Shown here: piece after piece, positions 51,480 to 61,508 of the stretch
How the letters are laid out: each line of letters opens with the position of its first letter
Position numbering within the stretch: the first letter of the stretch is position 1
NCBI GenBank assembly: GCA_965208775.1
Contig: OZ242360.1
Span: 1,364,001 to 1,428,000 of the forward strand
Direction: 5' to 3'
DNA: 64,000 nt
Source of the DNA: JAPOVO01 sp026708165
GTDB lineage: Bacteria; Chloroflexota; UBA11872; VXNJ01
The notes under the pieces: generated by a model
What the model saw: the letters and a program-made list of their open reading frames with translations, nothing else
Databases searched by the model: none
Told to the model about the DNA's origin: nothing
Made by a program: the position numbers and the translations under genes

Positions 51480-52481
51480 TTGCAGGCGTTAGACACGGAA
51501 GTCCGGAGCTTTCAGCGGACCGCCCGCGGGCTTCAGGAGTCCATCGGGCGGGTAATCGTGGGCTACGAGGAGCAGATCCGACAGGTAGTCGTAGCGATGC
51601 TGGCAGGAGGCCACTGTTTGATAGAAGGCGTGCCGGGGCTGGGCAAGACGCGGCTCGTGCGCACGATCGCCGAAGCGCTCGATCTGGAGTTCTCCAGGAT
51701 CCAGTTCACGCCTGACCTGATGCCGGCAGACATCACGGGGACGACGATCATCCACGCAACGGATACAGGAGACCGGGCCTTTCGATTCGAGAGAGGCCCC
51801 GTCTTTGCCAACATCGTCCTGGCGGATGAAATAAACAGGGCTACTCCCAAAACGCAATCCGCCCTGCTGGAGGCCATGGAGGAGCAGACGGTAACCATCG
51901 CAAGGCAGACCTACGGCATTCAGGCGCCTTTCTTTGTCATTGCCACGCAGAACCCCATAGAGATGGAGGGTACCTATCCGCTGCCCGAAGCCCAGTTGGA
52001 CAGGTTCTTCTTCAAGATCGCGGTGGGGTATCCCGAACGCGACGACCTGGAGCGGATACTCGACCGGACCACCGTCGGACGGGTCCCGAAGGCAACCCGA
52101 GTGGCCGAGCGCACGGAAATACAGTCGATGATCCGCCTCGCGAGGGACGTGCCAATAGCGGGCCACGTCACCCGCTACGCCGTGGACCTGATCAAGGCGA
52201 CCCATCCGGACGGCGCCGATGCTCCCGACATAACCCGGCGGTTCGTGCGTTTCGGCGCGTCGCCGCGAGCCGGTCAGGCGCTCATCATGGCCGGGAAGGT
52301 AATGGCCTTGATGGACGGACGTCTTAACGTCTCCTACGACGACATTAGGGAAGCGTTTTCCCCGGCCGTCCGACACCGGCTCCTGCTCAACTTCGAGGCA
52401 GAAGCCGACGGCCTTACAGCGGACAACATCCTCAACGAGATTGCAATGAAAACCCGTCCGGAGGGCGGCCCGGGGGGTTAG
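51480..52481 (+). CDS. MoxR-family AAA+ ATPase
   Basis: A 333-residue MoxR ATPase starting at TTG. Walker A is GVPGLGKT (50-57), Walker B LADEINR (114-120), followed by TPKTQSALLEAMEE and ATQNPIEMEGTYPLPEAQLDRF (sensor/second region). MoxR proteins act with vWA proteins as chaperones for metal centres or membrane complexes. Immediately follows the unknown membrane protein and precedes DUF58. Confidence 0.93.
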   Translation: MQALDTEVRSFQRTARGLQESIGRVIVGYEEQIRQVVVAMLAGGHCLIEGVPGLGKTRLVRTIAEALDLEFSRIQFTPDLMPADITGTTIIHATDTGDRAFRFERGPVFANIVLADEINRATPKTQSALLEAMEEQTVTIARQTYGIQAPFFVIATQNPIEMEGTYPLPEAQLDRFFFKIAVGYPERDDLERILDRTTVGRVPKATRVAERTEIQSMIRLARDVPIAGHVTRYAVDLIKATHPDGADAPDITRRFVRFGASPRAGQALIMAGKVMALMDGRLNVSYDDIREAFSPAVRHRLLLNFEAEADGLTADNILNEIAMKTRPEGGPGG

Positions 52482-52501
52482 CCCCCAAGACGCGGCGAGC
52501 G

Positions 52502-53392
52502 GTGTCTGAGGAACCACGCGACATCGATCTGCCCGCCGCGTTTAGAGGGAGACTGGCTGGCCTCGACATAGTCTCCAGACGTCCTCACGACAATCCGCGG
52601 ATCGGCGGCAGACGGAGTCACCGCAAGGGGACCTCTATCGAGTTTGCCGACTACCGCCGCTACACGCCCGGAGACGACTATCGCCAGATCGACTGGAACA
52701 TCGACGCCCGGACCGGCGACCTATTCGTGAAGGTCCGCGAAGCCGAGGAATTGCTTGCGGTCCACATTCTGATCGATTGCAGCGCCTCAATGGACATGGG
52801 CAAGAGCAGCAAGCTGGATTACGCGGTCAACCTGGCGGCGGCGCTGGCCTACGTTGCTCTTTCGAGCGGCGACACCGTGTCGACGGCGCGTTTTTCGACA
52901 CGTATCGGAGATCAGGCGGGACCATTCAGCGGACTCCGGGACGTGACTCGAATGCTCGAGTTTCTACAGGGCACGCGACCGGAAGGCGGGACCTCGGTCG
53001 TCGACTCGCTTCGGGAGTACGCGGCGCGCCGAATCCCCACGGGCGTGGCTTTCATGATCTCCGATCTTCTCTCACCCAGCGCCCACCGGGGGCTTGGGAT
53101 GCTGAGTCAAAGGGGCTACGAGACCGTGGTTTTGCACGTGATGGACAGGGAGTTTCTCAGCCCGGACATCGACGGCGAGACCGAGCTTGTCGATTGCGAG
53201 TCCGGCGAGAAGCTGATCCTGCACGGTGACGAGGATCCCGTGGAACGCTACAAGAGCAACCTGCGCCGGTGGCTGGAGCAGGTGGCGGCGTTCTGCGGAC
53301 GGGTGGGCGTGCGCTACATGGCCATCGAGACGGACTGGCCTGTCGAGGAAGTAGTGCTGAACCGTCTTCGAATGAAGGGGATTCTCTCGTGA
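52502..53392 (+). CDS. DUF58 domain protein
   Basis: A 296-residue DUF58 protein starting at GTG. The core motif YRRYTPGDDYRQIDWNIDART is intact, followed by a vWA-like strand HILIDCSASMDMG with a DxSxS-type MIDAS. DUF58 proteins regularly accompany MoxR and bind it or its substrates. The next gene's GTG overlaps its stop by four bases. Confidence 0.92.
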   Translation: MSEEPRDIDLPAAFRGRLAGLDIVSRRPHDNPRIGGRRSHRKGTSIEFADYRRYTPGDDYRQIDWNIDARTGDLFVKVREAEELLAVHILIDCSASMDMGKSSKLDYAVNLAAALAYVALSSGDTVSTARFSTRIGDQAGPFSGLRDVTRMLEFLQGTRPEGGTSVVDSLREYAARRIPTGVAFMISDLLSPSAHRGLGMLSQRGYETVVLHVMDREFLSPDIDGETELVDCESGEKLILHGDEDPVERYKSNLRRWLEQVAAFCGRVGVRYMAIETDWPVEEVVLNRLRMKGILS

Positions 53393-55236
53393 ACTGGCTG
53401 GCATCCGCCGCGTTTGGCTGGTTGGCGCTGCTGGCAGTCCTGCTGGTCATCTATCTGCTGCGGCCCCGACGGCAGCGGGTAGTAGTTCCGAGCCTGATGC
53501 TCTGGCTGCCGGACGAAAGAAACGAAACGGGAAACTCGTTCTGGCGGTGGCTTCGCCGACACTTGCTGCTGATCCTCCAGATCCTCGCTCTGATCGCGCT
53601 GATACTCTCGCTCGCCCGGCCCGCGTGGTCACAGTCGGAAAGGATCACGCAGGACCTGGTCTTGATCGTGGATGGCTCGGGGAGGTTCACAGCGCCCGCC
53701 GGGACCGGGACCATTTTCGAGAGCGTCCAGCGCGCCGCGCGCGAGTACGTGGAAGGAATCGACAGCCCGGCGGCCGTGTCCATAATCCTGGCAGCAAACC
53801 TGCCGCGACTAGTCACGGTGCGCGAATCCAGCGTCGGGGCCGTGCGCGACACGCTGAGGGAACTCGAACCGGGTTACGGTCCGGCAGACATGGAAGCAGC
53901 GCTGGAGATAGGCCAGTCGATCCTCAGAGATGGCCCCGGCGGCTCGATCGCAATTATCTCGGACGGACGCTTCCGAATAGCCAACACCCAACTCCTCGAC
54001 AACGCCGGTCTGGTTGAGGTGGCGCCGGGCACTTCCGAGCTACGCATCGACCGGGTAATCGCCAGACAAGCTCCGGACGGCGGGATGCAGGTGCTGGTTG
54101 GAGTAACGAACACGTTTGCGGATTCCAAAGGGGCCGAGGTCAAGGTCGCGGCGGGCGGTGAAGAAACCGCTTCCCTATCGGTCCAAGTCCCGGCGAATAG
54201 CCGGGCGGGCGTCGTTTTCGAGGACGTCGGGCCGGCCTCAACAGCCGGTATCTCGGTGTCGCTCACCGGCCAACCGGCAAGCGAAACCCGCGCCGGCGCG
54301 CCCCCTTCTCGAATGTCCGGATCAACGGAGCTCCGGGCCGCCGTGGTCAGCGGCGAGCCGTCTTCGTATATCCGCGCGCTTGACATACTCCCCAATGTGA
54401 TCGTTCAGGGGGTCGCTCCGTCGGAGTACGATCCAGGGGCGAGTTTCGACCTCTACGTCTTCGATCGGTTCGTGCCGGACACGCTTCCACGGGCGAGCAT
54501 GATCTTCTTCAATCCCCCTTTGGACAACCTCGTTTTCGAGGTCTCGGCCGAAGTCTCCGGCTCGCTGCCTATCGAGGCGCACAATTCACCGCTGCTTCAG
54601 TTCGTGGACCTGAGCTTTCTCGAACCGGGCGAGGGCGGTTCGATCTCGATACCCGAATGGTCCAGGCCCGACCTGCTGCTCGACGCTGGAGCGGCGATGT
54701 TTCACGGAGTGCTAGACGGACGGCGCACGGTGGTTGCTTCGTTCGACCCAGTTGACGCTGGAATGACCGAAACGGCCGCGTTCCCAATGTTCATGATGAA
54801 CGCGGTCGAATGGGCGAACCCGCTTCGAGCGCTACCCGACGCAAGCCGGGTGTCGGTGGGACAAAAGCTGCACGTGCAGCCTCATCCGCAGGCTACCGAA
54901 CTCAAAGTTTCAGGTTCCAATGGCCAGAGCGCCGAGAGGTTCGACGCGGTCGATGCCTCCACCATCGGGCCGTTCGACGAAGCGGGACTCTACAAGCTCA
55001 CGCAGGTTGCGAACACGCGAACGCTCGGCGTGGAGGAATTCACCGTGCAGGCGCCGTGGGCCAGCGATTCTCCGCCTGACTCAAAGATCGTGCTCGGACC
55101 GCCACCAGCGCTCAATTCGGCGAGCTCCGAAACGCGGGACATCAGCTCCGAATTGTGGACGTGGATCGCTCTCGCCGCGCTCCTGGTTATGGGCGGGGAG
55201 TGGTTTTGGTTTAACAAAGTCCGGGCGGCGGGCTGA
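53389..55236 (+). CDS. BatA-like membrane protein with degenerate vWA domain
   Basis: A 615-residue protein. The N-terminal BatA domain (WLALLAVLLVIYLLRPRRQ and a second helix LLLILQILALIALILSLARPAW) is clear. The vWA strand reads LVLIVDGSGRF, where the MIDAS DxSxS has become Asp95-Gly-Ser97-Gly98-Arg, so metal binding is probably impaired. A C-terminal helix (WTWIALAALLVMGGEWFWF) re-anchors it, leaving the bulk extracytoplasmic. The GTG start overlaps the DUF58 stop. Confidence 0.85.
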   Translation: MNWLASAAFGWLALLAVLLVIYLLRPRRQRVVVPSLMLWLPDERNETGNSFWRWLRRHLLLILQILALIALILSLARPAWSQSERITQDLVLIVDGSGRFTAPAGTGTIFESVQRAAREYVEGIDSPAAVSIILAANLPRLVTVRESSVGAVRDTLRELEPGYGPADMEAALEIGQSILRDGPGGSIAIISDGRFRIANTQLLDNAGLVEVAPGTSELRIDRVIARQAPDGGMQVLVGVTNTFADSKGAEVKVAAGGEETASLSVQVPANSRAGVVFEDVGPASTAGISVSLTGQPASETRAGAPPSRMSGSTELRAAVVSGEPSSYIRALDILPNVIVQGVAPSEYDPGASFDLYVFDRFVPDTLPRASMIFFNPPLDNLVFEVSAEVSGSLPIEAHNSPLLQFVDLSFLEPGEGGSISIPEWSRPDLLLDAGAAMFHGVLDGRRTVVASFDPVDAGMTETAAFPMFMMNAVEWANPLRALPDASRVSVGQKLHVQPHPQATELKVSGSNGQSAERFDAVDASTIGPFDEAGLYKLTQVANTRTLGVEEFTVQAPWASDSPPDSKIVLGPPPALNSASSETRDISSELWTWIALAALLVMGGEWFWFNKVRAAG

Positions 55237-57912
55237 GTGAGCTTCGAGCGACCTGCCTTCCTGGTGCTTTTGGCATTGATCCCGGCTGCGATCTACCTGA
55301 CCGCTCGCAGCCGCTCCCGGATCGGTCTCCGGAGGAAGCTAATCGCATCGGCGCTGCGCGTCGCGGCGTTGCTGTCGATCACCGCGGGACTGGCCGGAAT
55401 TGCGCTTGGCCCCTCGCGCGACCATTCGACGGTGTTCCTGATCGACGCTTCCGACAGCATCCTGCTGGCCCAGCAAGTCGAACAGACCGAATGGGTGCGG
55501 TCGGCTATCGAAAACGCCGATCCAAACTCCCGGTCGGCGGTGGTCCAGTTTTCGAACCAAGCGCGAGTCTCGGCGCTCCCTGAACGGTCCGGCTCCGATC
55601 TCACGACGTACCTGAGCGTGGGACCGGAGGTCTCCGGCAACACAACCGACTATGCCAACGCACTCCTGACCGGCCTGGCGCTGGTCGGTCCGGGCAACGC
55701 CGGGAGACTAATCCTGCTTTCCGACGGAAAGCCGAACGCAGGCGATCTGGAACAGGCAGTCGACCGGCTGAAGGCCGAAGACATTCCGGTCTACGTGCGT
55801 CCGGTCGTCGATCTCGGCAACGCGGACGTCGCGCTGGAATCGGCCGCCAGCCCGGCGACGGTCCGGCAGGGGCAATCGTTCGAGGTCCAGGTGGTGGCGG
55901 TCTCGCGCCGCCGGACGGAGGCGCGCCTGCGTCTTTGGACGGAGACCGAGTTGGTCGCGGACAACCTGATCGAGCTGGAGGTCGGCTCGAATCCATTCTC
56001 GGTGAGAGTTCCGGCGCGCGGGGTCGGTATTCAGAGCATGAGGGTCGAACTGCTGGACGACTCGGACCAGGAGCTGGGGAATAACGTTCTGGAGACTTTT
56101 ACCCGCGTCCTGCCTCCGCCGCGGGTGCTGGTGATAGGAAACCCCGACGACACCAACGCCCCGGCGGGAGTGATGCGGCAGGCCGGGCTGGCGGTCTCGA
56201 CGGGTACGGCCGGATCGCTGCCTTCAAGCTACGAGGGCATTTCCCGATACGAAACGGTCTTTCTAAGCAACGTTCCGGGCGAGAGCCTCACGGACGAGCA
56301 GCAGCGCGCGCTGCGCGACCACGTGGCAGCGGGCCGGGGCCTGATCGTCGCGGGCGGAAATCAGTCATTCGGGGCGGGAGGCTATTCCGACCATCTGATG
56401 GACGACATCTTGCCCGTCCGCTCCAGCCCGCCCGAGGACGAGGACAAGGGCATAGCGATCATCCTGGCGATCGACCGTTCGACGAGCATGAGCTACGAGA
56501 ACGAAGGCCTGACCAAGATGGACATGGCCAAAGAGGCGGCGGTCCAAGCCATAGACCTGCTCAAAGAGGGCGACCGCATCGGAATAATCGCATTCGACGA
56601 CAACACCGAGTGGGTTTCGGCGCCCCGCGCGGTTAGCACGGCCGCCGACCTGCGAACGCTGATTTCGCGGATCAGATCGATGCAAATCGGCGGCGGGACG
56701 GACATCTATACGGCTCTCCAGACCGCACGCCGCAGGCTTCGCACTCTCGACGCCGGCGTCAAGCACGTAATCCTGATCACCGACGGACAGGCGTCCTATG
56801 GCGAGTTCGACCTTTTCGGTCAGCAAGTCAGGCGCGACGCGATATCGGTGTCAACCATCGGCATCGGGACCGACGCCGATCTCGACCTTCTGCAAAAAAT
56901 CGCCCGCGACGGCGAGGGGCGGCATTACTTCGCGGCGGACCCGTCAACCATCCCGGCGGTGCTGACCAAGGAGACCGAGCTTGCGCAGAGCTTCTACGTG
57001 GTGAACAGACGGCACCAGCCGCGGCTGCTTTCGCCGAGTCCGATCTTCCAGTCGGCGTCGCCGGACGCAACCCTGCCGTTTCTCGAAGGGTTCGTAAGAA
57101 CCAAGGCCAAGCCCACCGCCGAAATCGTCCTGGCATCGGATAGTAACGACCCGATACTTGCCACGTGGCAGCTTGGCCTGGGGCGGGTGGTGGCCTGGAC
57201 TTCCGACACCGGCGGCGAGTGGAGCGAGGAGTGGTCGAGCTGGACCGAGTTCTCGAATGTTCTGACGGGGATGGTTTTCTGGGCGTCTTCGGGAGCGGCC
57301 GGATCCGAGTCGGGGCTGGCGATCAACGCCGAGCAGCGAGCAGGGAACGTTCATCTGGCGGTCGATTCGACCGACCGCGACGGGAATTTCCGTAATCTGC
57401 TTCCCACGCGCGCCGTGATTTCGCCTCCGGCCGGCCCACAGATCGACCTCGACCTCCGGCAGACGGAGCCTGGCAGGTACGAAGTCTCGTTTCCTACGGC
57501 CGGACCTGGCTTGTATCGAATGGCGGTCGTTCAGGATGACGGTCAGTCGACGATAGGCCCGGAGCTGGCGGGCGTTGTGGTCCCCTATTCGCCCGAACTG
57601 AGGCTGCGCGATTCCGGCCCCAGCGTGCTCAGCTACATTGCCGAATCGACGGGCGGCGGGTCAATCGAGAACTCTTCGGACGCGATTCCCCGACCTCCGC
57701 TTGGACACGCCGAGGCGCTTGCGCCGCTCTTGATAACCGTGGGAATGATCCTCTTTCTCCTCGACGTGGCGGTCCGCCGGGTGCGCAGCGGGCGGTCAGA
57801 GATAAGGAGTCAGTACCGCGATACCCTAGAATGGATTGAAGACCACAGCCCACGGAAGTTGGTGACTTCGGGGATGTCGGATCTGCGTCAACGCTTCCCC
57901 TTCTCCCGATAG
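55237..57912 (+). CDS. Large membrane protein with two vWA domains and a glutamine amidotransferase-like core
   Basis: An 891-residue protein starting at GTG. Two N-terminal helices precede a first vWA with an intact MIDAS (Asp70-ASDS). A middle region (about 285-405: VLVIGNPDDTNAPAG, FLSNVPGESLTDEQQRALRDHVAAGRGLIVAGG) resembles a class I amidotransferase-like fold without an evident catalytic Cys. A second vWA begins at DRSTSM near residue 414. A C-terminal helix (LLITVGMILFLLDVAVRRV) follows. It completes the MoxR operon and likely forms its extracytoplasmic adhesion or chaperone part. Confidence 0.85.
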   Translation: MSFERPAFLVLLALIPAAIYLTARSRSRIGLRRKLIASALRVAALLSITAGLAGIALGPSRDHSTVFLIDASDSILLAQQVEQTEWVRSAIENADPNSRSAVVQFSNQARVSALPERSGSDLTTYLSVGPEVSGNTTDYANALLTGLALVGPGNAGRLILLSDGKPNAGDLEQAVDRLKAEDIPVYVRPVVDLGNADVALESAASPATVRQGQSFEVQVVAVSRRRTEARLRLWTETELVADNLIELEVGSNPFSVRVPARGVGIQSMRVELLDDSDQELGNNVLETFTRVLPPPRVLVIGNPDDTNAPAGVMRQAGLAVSTGTAGSLPSSYEGISRYETVFLSNVPGESLTDEQQRALRDHVAAGRGLIVAGGNQSFGAGGYSDHLMDDILPVRSSPPEDEDKGIAIILAIDRSTSMSYENEGLTKMDMAKEAAVQAIDLLKEGDRIGIIAFDDNTEWVSAPRAVSTAADLRTLISRIRSMQIGGGTDIYTALQTARRRLRTLDAGVKHVILITDGQASYGEFDLFGQQVRRDAISVSTIGIGTDADLDLLQKIARDGEGRHYFAADPSTIPAVLTKETELAQSFYVVNRRHQPRLLSPSPIFQSASPDATLPFLEGFVRTKAKPTAEIVLASDSNDPILATWQLGLGRVVAWTSDTGGEWSEEWSSWTEFSNVLTGMVFWASSGAAGSESGLAINAEQRAGNVHLAVDSTDRDGNFRNLLPTRAVISPPAGPQIDLDLRQTEPGRYEVSFPTAGPGLYRMAVVQDDGQSTIGPELAGVVVPYSPELRLRDSGPSVLSYIAESTGGGSIENSSDAIPRPPLGHAEALAPLLITVGMILFLLDVAVRRVRSGRSEIRSQYRDTLEWIEDHSPRKLVTSGMSDLRQRFPFSR

Positions 57913-57917
57913 CTCGC

Positions 57918-59369
57918 ATGGACGTACTTGGATCGATTGCCACCGTATTCGACCGCGCCGGATTCGAGATTTTTCTGGTCGGCGGTTCGGTGCGCGACCG
58001 GCTGCTGGGCAGGCCCTTCGAGGACCTGGACCTAGCAACAAACGCCAGACCGCCGGACATCAAGCGCCTTCTCAAGCAGGCCAAGCCGGACGGCATCTAC
58101 GAGATAGGCGCGAAGTTCGGCACCATAGGCGCGACCTTTGCCGGCACGGGCGTAGAGGTCACCACTTACAGAAAAGAGTGGTATCCAACCGAATCGCGCA
58201 AGCCGGAAGTGGAGTTCGGCGACGACTTGCGGGAGGACCTGGCGCGCCGGGACTTCACGGTCAACGCGATAGCACAAAACATATCGACCGGAACGATCAT
58301 CGACCTTTTTCGGGGCGCCGCCGACCTAGCCCGCCGCAGGATCAAGGCGGTGGGCAACCCGTCGGAGCGCTTTGCCGAAGACCCGCTCAGAATGCTGCGG
58401 GCGGTGCGGCTGGCCGTGCAGCTCGACTTCGACCTCGAGCAAAGAACGGCCAGGACGATTCGCGGAAACGCCGGCCGGCTCCAATACATAAGCGCCGAAC
58501 GCATACGCGACGAGCTGGTGAAAATCGTCGTCTCGCCCCGCCCCGACCTGGGGATCGCGGCGCTATTCGAACTCGGCCTGATGCGATTCGTGATCCCCGA
58601 GCTCATGGACATGCCGGCCACCGAGCAGGACACCACGGGGCATCAGCACAAGGACGTTCTGGCTCACACGCTCCAAGTGCTCGCGGGCGTGCCCGCCGAG
58701 CCGACCCTAAGGCTCGCAGCCTTGCTGCACGACGTGGGAAAGCCGAAGACCAAGTCGATCAGGAACGGCAGGATCCACTTCTATCGGCACGAGGACGTGG
58801 GGGCGCGCATGACGCGAGAGATTCTGCAGCGGCTCAGAGTGGACAGCGCGACTGTCAACGAGGTAACAAAGCTGGTGGCGCTGCACATGCGGTCGAACCT
58901 TTACACGTCCGACTGGAGCGACGGCGCCGTGCGGCGATTCATTCGAGAGGTGGGCGACAGCCGCGAGCGGCTGCTCGTACTTTCCAGAGCGGACATCACC
59001 AGCTACCGGCCAAGACGGATAGAGGCGGGGCTGGTCCGCGTTGCCGAGCTAGAAGCCCGCTGCCAGCAACTCGTCGGCGAAGCGGACGTGGAACGGATGG
59101 ACAGTCCCCTGGACGGGAACGAACTGATCGAGCTGTTCGGTCGAGCGCCGGGTCCCTGGATCAGACCTTTGAAGGACTACCTACTGGAACTGGTCCTCGA
59201 CGGAGAGCTCAACCAGGACGACAAGGAGCAGGCCGCGATTTTGGCGAGAGAGTTTCAAGCCAGCATGTCCGAACGCGCGAATGGCGAAGGGAAATCGTCA
59301 ATCGAAGGAGAGATTTCCGCGGCTTCGGACGGTGCGGGGGCGCCAGTGGAGAACGCTCGCCGGAGCTAA
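57918..59369 (+). CDS. cca: CCA-adding tRNA nucleotidyltransferase
   Basis: A 483-residue class II nucleotidyltransferase. Residues 22-41 hold GGSVRDRLLGRPFEDLDLAT with the catalytic Asp-x-Asp (36/38); RRDFTVNAIA and AEDPLRMLRAVRLAVQ are further conserved blocks. A C-terminal HD domain (ALLHDVGKPKTKS, RHEDVGARM) is present as in the E. coli type. It matures or repairs tRNA 3' ends; tRNA-Ala here lacks an encoded CCA. It begins five bases after the vWA gene. Confidence 0.92.
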   Translation: MDVLGSIATVFDRAGFEIFLVGGSVRDRLLGRPFEDLDLATNARPPDIKRLLKQAKPDGIYEIGAKFGTIGATFAGTGVEVTTYRKEWYPTESRKPEVEFGDDLREDLARRDFTVNAIAQNISTGTIIDLFRGAADLARRRIKAVGNPSERFAEDPLRMLRAVRLAVQLDFDLEQRTARTIRGNAGRLQYISAERIRDELVKIVVSPRPDLGIAALFELGLMRFVIPELMDMPATEQDTTGHQHKDVLAHTLQVLAGVPAEPTLRLAALLHDVGKPKTKSIRNGRIHFYRHEDVGARMTREILQRLRVDSATVNEVTKLVALHMRSNLYTSDWSDGAVRRFIREVGDSRERLLVLSRADITSYRPRRIEAGLVRVAELEARCQQLVGEADVERMDSPLDGNELIELFGRAPGPWIRPLKDYLLELVLDGELNQDDKEQAAILAREFQASMSERANGEGKSSIEGEISAASDGAGAPVENARRS

Positions 59370-59411
59370 CCCGATCGGCAGGTCGGGATGCGGCGGAGGG
59401 CCGATCTGACG

Positions 59412-60434
59412 CTAAGGAAGACTAATCCCCTGAAGCTCGCGGCCCGCAGGCCGGGACATTAGCTGCTTTACGCCGGCCTCAACCGAAAGGCCACGATAGA
59501 GCACCTGATCGATGCTCTCGGTGATGGGCATTTCGACGCCGAGCCGTCCGGCCAGCACCAAGGCTCCCCGCGTGGTGTAGACACCCTCGGCGACCATGTT
59601 CATGCGGGCGGTTATGTCCCTGAGCGCGCGGCCCAACGCCAACTCGCGGCCCACGTAGTGATTGCGGGAGCGGTTACTGCCGCACGTAGCGACCAAGTCG
59701 CCTATTCCCGCAAGGCCTCCGAAAGTCAGTGGATCGGCGCCCGCCGCCAGTCCCAGGCGGGTGATTTCGGCAAGTCCACGGGTCATCAACGAAGCCTTGG
59801 CGTTGTTGCCGAAGCCGAGTCCATCGGACATGCCAGCTCCGAGAGCGATGATGTTCTTCAGCGATCCGGCAAGCTCGACGCCTACGACATCGCTGCTCGT
59901 ATAAGACCGAAACCGCGGCGTGGTGAAGATCTGCTGAATGCGTTGAGCGACCTGGCCGTCGGACGAGGCGATCACGGTCGTCGCCGGTTCCTTGGCAGCT
60001 ATCTCGATGGCCAGGTTGGGTCCAGACATGGTGGCGAATCCGCGCACGGCCTGCTCTCCCAGCGTCTCCTCAACGATCTGCGATACCCGCTTGCCGGCGT
60101 GAATGTCCAGGCCTTTGACCCCGCTGACCAGGACTACCTGTTCCGGAAGCAGTCCTCTAATCTTGATGAGGTTTTCGACAAGACTCCGCATGGGCATGAC
60201 AATCAGTATGATTCCGGCCCCCGCAATCGCGTGGGCGGCATCAGCCGTTACCGAGAGGTCTGCCGGAAACTCGATCCCGGGCAAGAAGCGGACGTTTTCA
60301 CGGTCCGCGATCATGCGCTCGGCGTCGGCAGCGCGATGCACCCAAATGCGTGTATCGATTCCGCGCTCGGCCAGAAGGACAGCCAGAGTAGTTCCCCACG
60401 ATCCCGAACCTATGACGGCGACGCTTTCGGACAT
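59412..60434 (-). CDS. gpsA: Glycerol-3-phosphate dehydrogenase [NAD(P)+]
   Basis: A 340-residue GpsA. Rossmann motif VIGSGSWGTTLAVLLA (8-23), VLVSGVKGLD, SGPNLAIEIAAKEPATTV, the catalytic Lys in ELAGSLKNIIALGAGMSDGLGFGNNAKA and GGLAGIGDLVATCGSNRSRN. It reduces DHAP to glycerol-3-phosphate for phospholipid synthesis. Converges with cca. Confidence 0.95.
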   Translation of the reverse strand: MSESVAVIGSGSWGTTLAVLLAERGIDTRIWVHRAADAERMIADRENVRFLPGIEFPADLSVTADAAHAIAGAGIILIVMPMRSLVENLIKIRGLLPEQVVLVSGVKGLDIHAGKRVSQIVEETLGEQAVRGFATMSGPNLAIEIAAKEPATTVIASSDGQVAQRIQQIFTTPRFRSYTSSDVVGVELAGSLKNIIALGAGMSDGLGFGNNAKASLMTRGLAEITRLGLAAGADPLTFGGLAGIGDLVATCGSNRSRNHYVGRELALGRALRDITARMNMVAEGVYTTRGALVLAGRLGVEMPITESIDQVLYRGLSVEAGVKQLMSRPAGRELQGISLP

Positions 60435-60568
60435 GAGGTCAGACCCTGGAGATCATGTGGATTTCCGCCGCCTAATGTACACGCGGCGGCGGCCACCTAC
60501 GAATGGGTTTCTGGCGTGACGCCAGTCTTCGCCGCCCCCGGCGTCGGGTCCGATAACGCACGACAGCC

Positions 60569-61192
60569 CTAGCGACGCAGATAGCCCTTGTCGGCGGCCT
60601 CGTCGATCAGCGCCGAAACGTACTCCCAAAGCGCGGGCGCGGCGTCGCGGATCGGAATGTTAATTTCAATGACCTGATCGCGCGATATGCCATGCTTGCG
60701 CCACATCAGACCCTTCGTATTGAGGTTGTGCAGGAGCGGTTGGATGCGGTCGAGCGCATACGCGAAACGAGCCTCCGGCGTTTCACGGGCCTCGTACTCG
60801 TCCCACAGATTCCGCATCTCCCGCGCCTGATCGGCGGGAAGCAGGCCGAATATCCTGCGAGCCGCCTCTTCCTCGCGCTTCTTCATTTCCTCGCGGCGGG
60901 CCCGGTGGTAAATCATCACATCGCCGGCATCAATTTCGACCAGATCGTGAACGAGCAGCATCCTGATGGCGTGATCGACATCCACCGGCTCAATGGCGTA
61001 TTCACGCAGCAATCCGGCCATTACGGCTATGTGCCACGAGTGCTCGGCGACGTTTTCCTGTCTGGAGCTGTCGAGCAGCACGGTCTGCCGCAACACGCCC
61101 TTCAGCTTGTCGATCTCGAGGCTAAATTCAATCTGACGGGACAGGCGGCTGATGGTGCTCTCCGAAGGGGATCCGTCCGGCTGTGAAGTCAC
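60569..61192 (-). CDS. HD-domain nucleotidase-like protein (YfbR/HDDC2 type)
   Basis: A 207-residue HD hydrolase: LDSSRQENVAEHSWHIAVMA gives the first His, LLVHDLVEIDAGDV the HD pair, and a later Asp lies in AYALDRIQPLLHNL. This order is typical of 5'-deoxynucleotidases of the YfbR/HDDC2 group. I choose GTG 61192 from the usual distance to the first motif; no strong ribosome site is visible and the frame stays open further upstream. Upstream of gpsA on the same strand. Confidence 0.8.
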   Translation of the reverse strand: MTSQPDGSPSESTISRLSRQIEFSLEIDKLKGVLRQTVLLDSSRQENVAEHSWHIAVMAGLLREYAIEPVDVDHAIRMLLVHDLVEIDAGDVMIYHRARREEMKKREEEAARRIFGLLPADQAREMRNLWDEYEARETPEARFAYALDRIQPLLHNLNTKGLMWRKHGISRDQVIEINIPIRDAAPALWEYVSALIDEAADKGYLRR

Positions 61193-61508
61193 TATTTGAA
61201 TGCCAGTTGCACGCCGAAGAGCATTATGGAAGCTCCGATGGACGGTGGTTTCGTTCGAGACGGAAACGCGGTGCGGGACGGTTTTGAAAATCGTGTCGCA
61301 ACTCTGGAATATGGCTCTCCGGCACAACGGGGCGGTTCGAGCAGTGAAATCATAATACCGGGCTTGCGACCGGCGCGGCGCGAAGAGCGTCATAGGGCAC
61401 TGATTCCCGCTTACTCTCAGTTCGGATAGAGGTTGACGTCTTTACCCCGGCTGGAAAGCCCGTCTAGACTGATCGACATTTTTCTAACTCCAGCGGGGAG
61501 AAACCGAC
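61193..61508. other. Intergenic region with no recognisable gene
   Basis: About 315 bases between the divergent HD and VOC genes. It must hold both promoters. GGGGAG (about 61494-61499) is the ribosome site of the VOC gene. Nothing else stands out. Confidence 0.5.
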
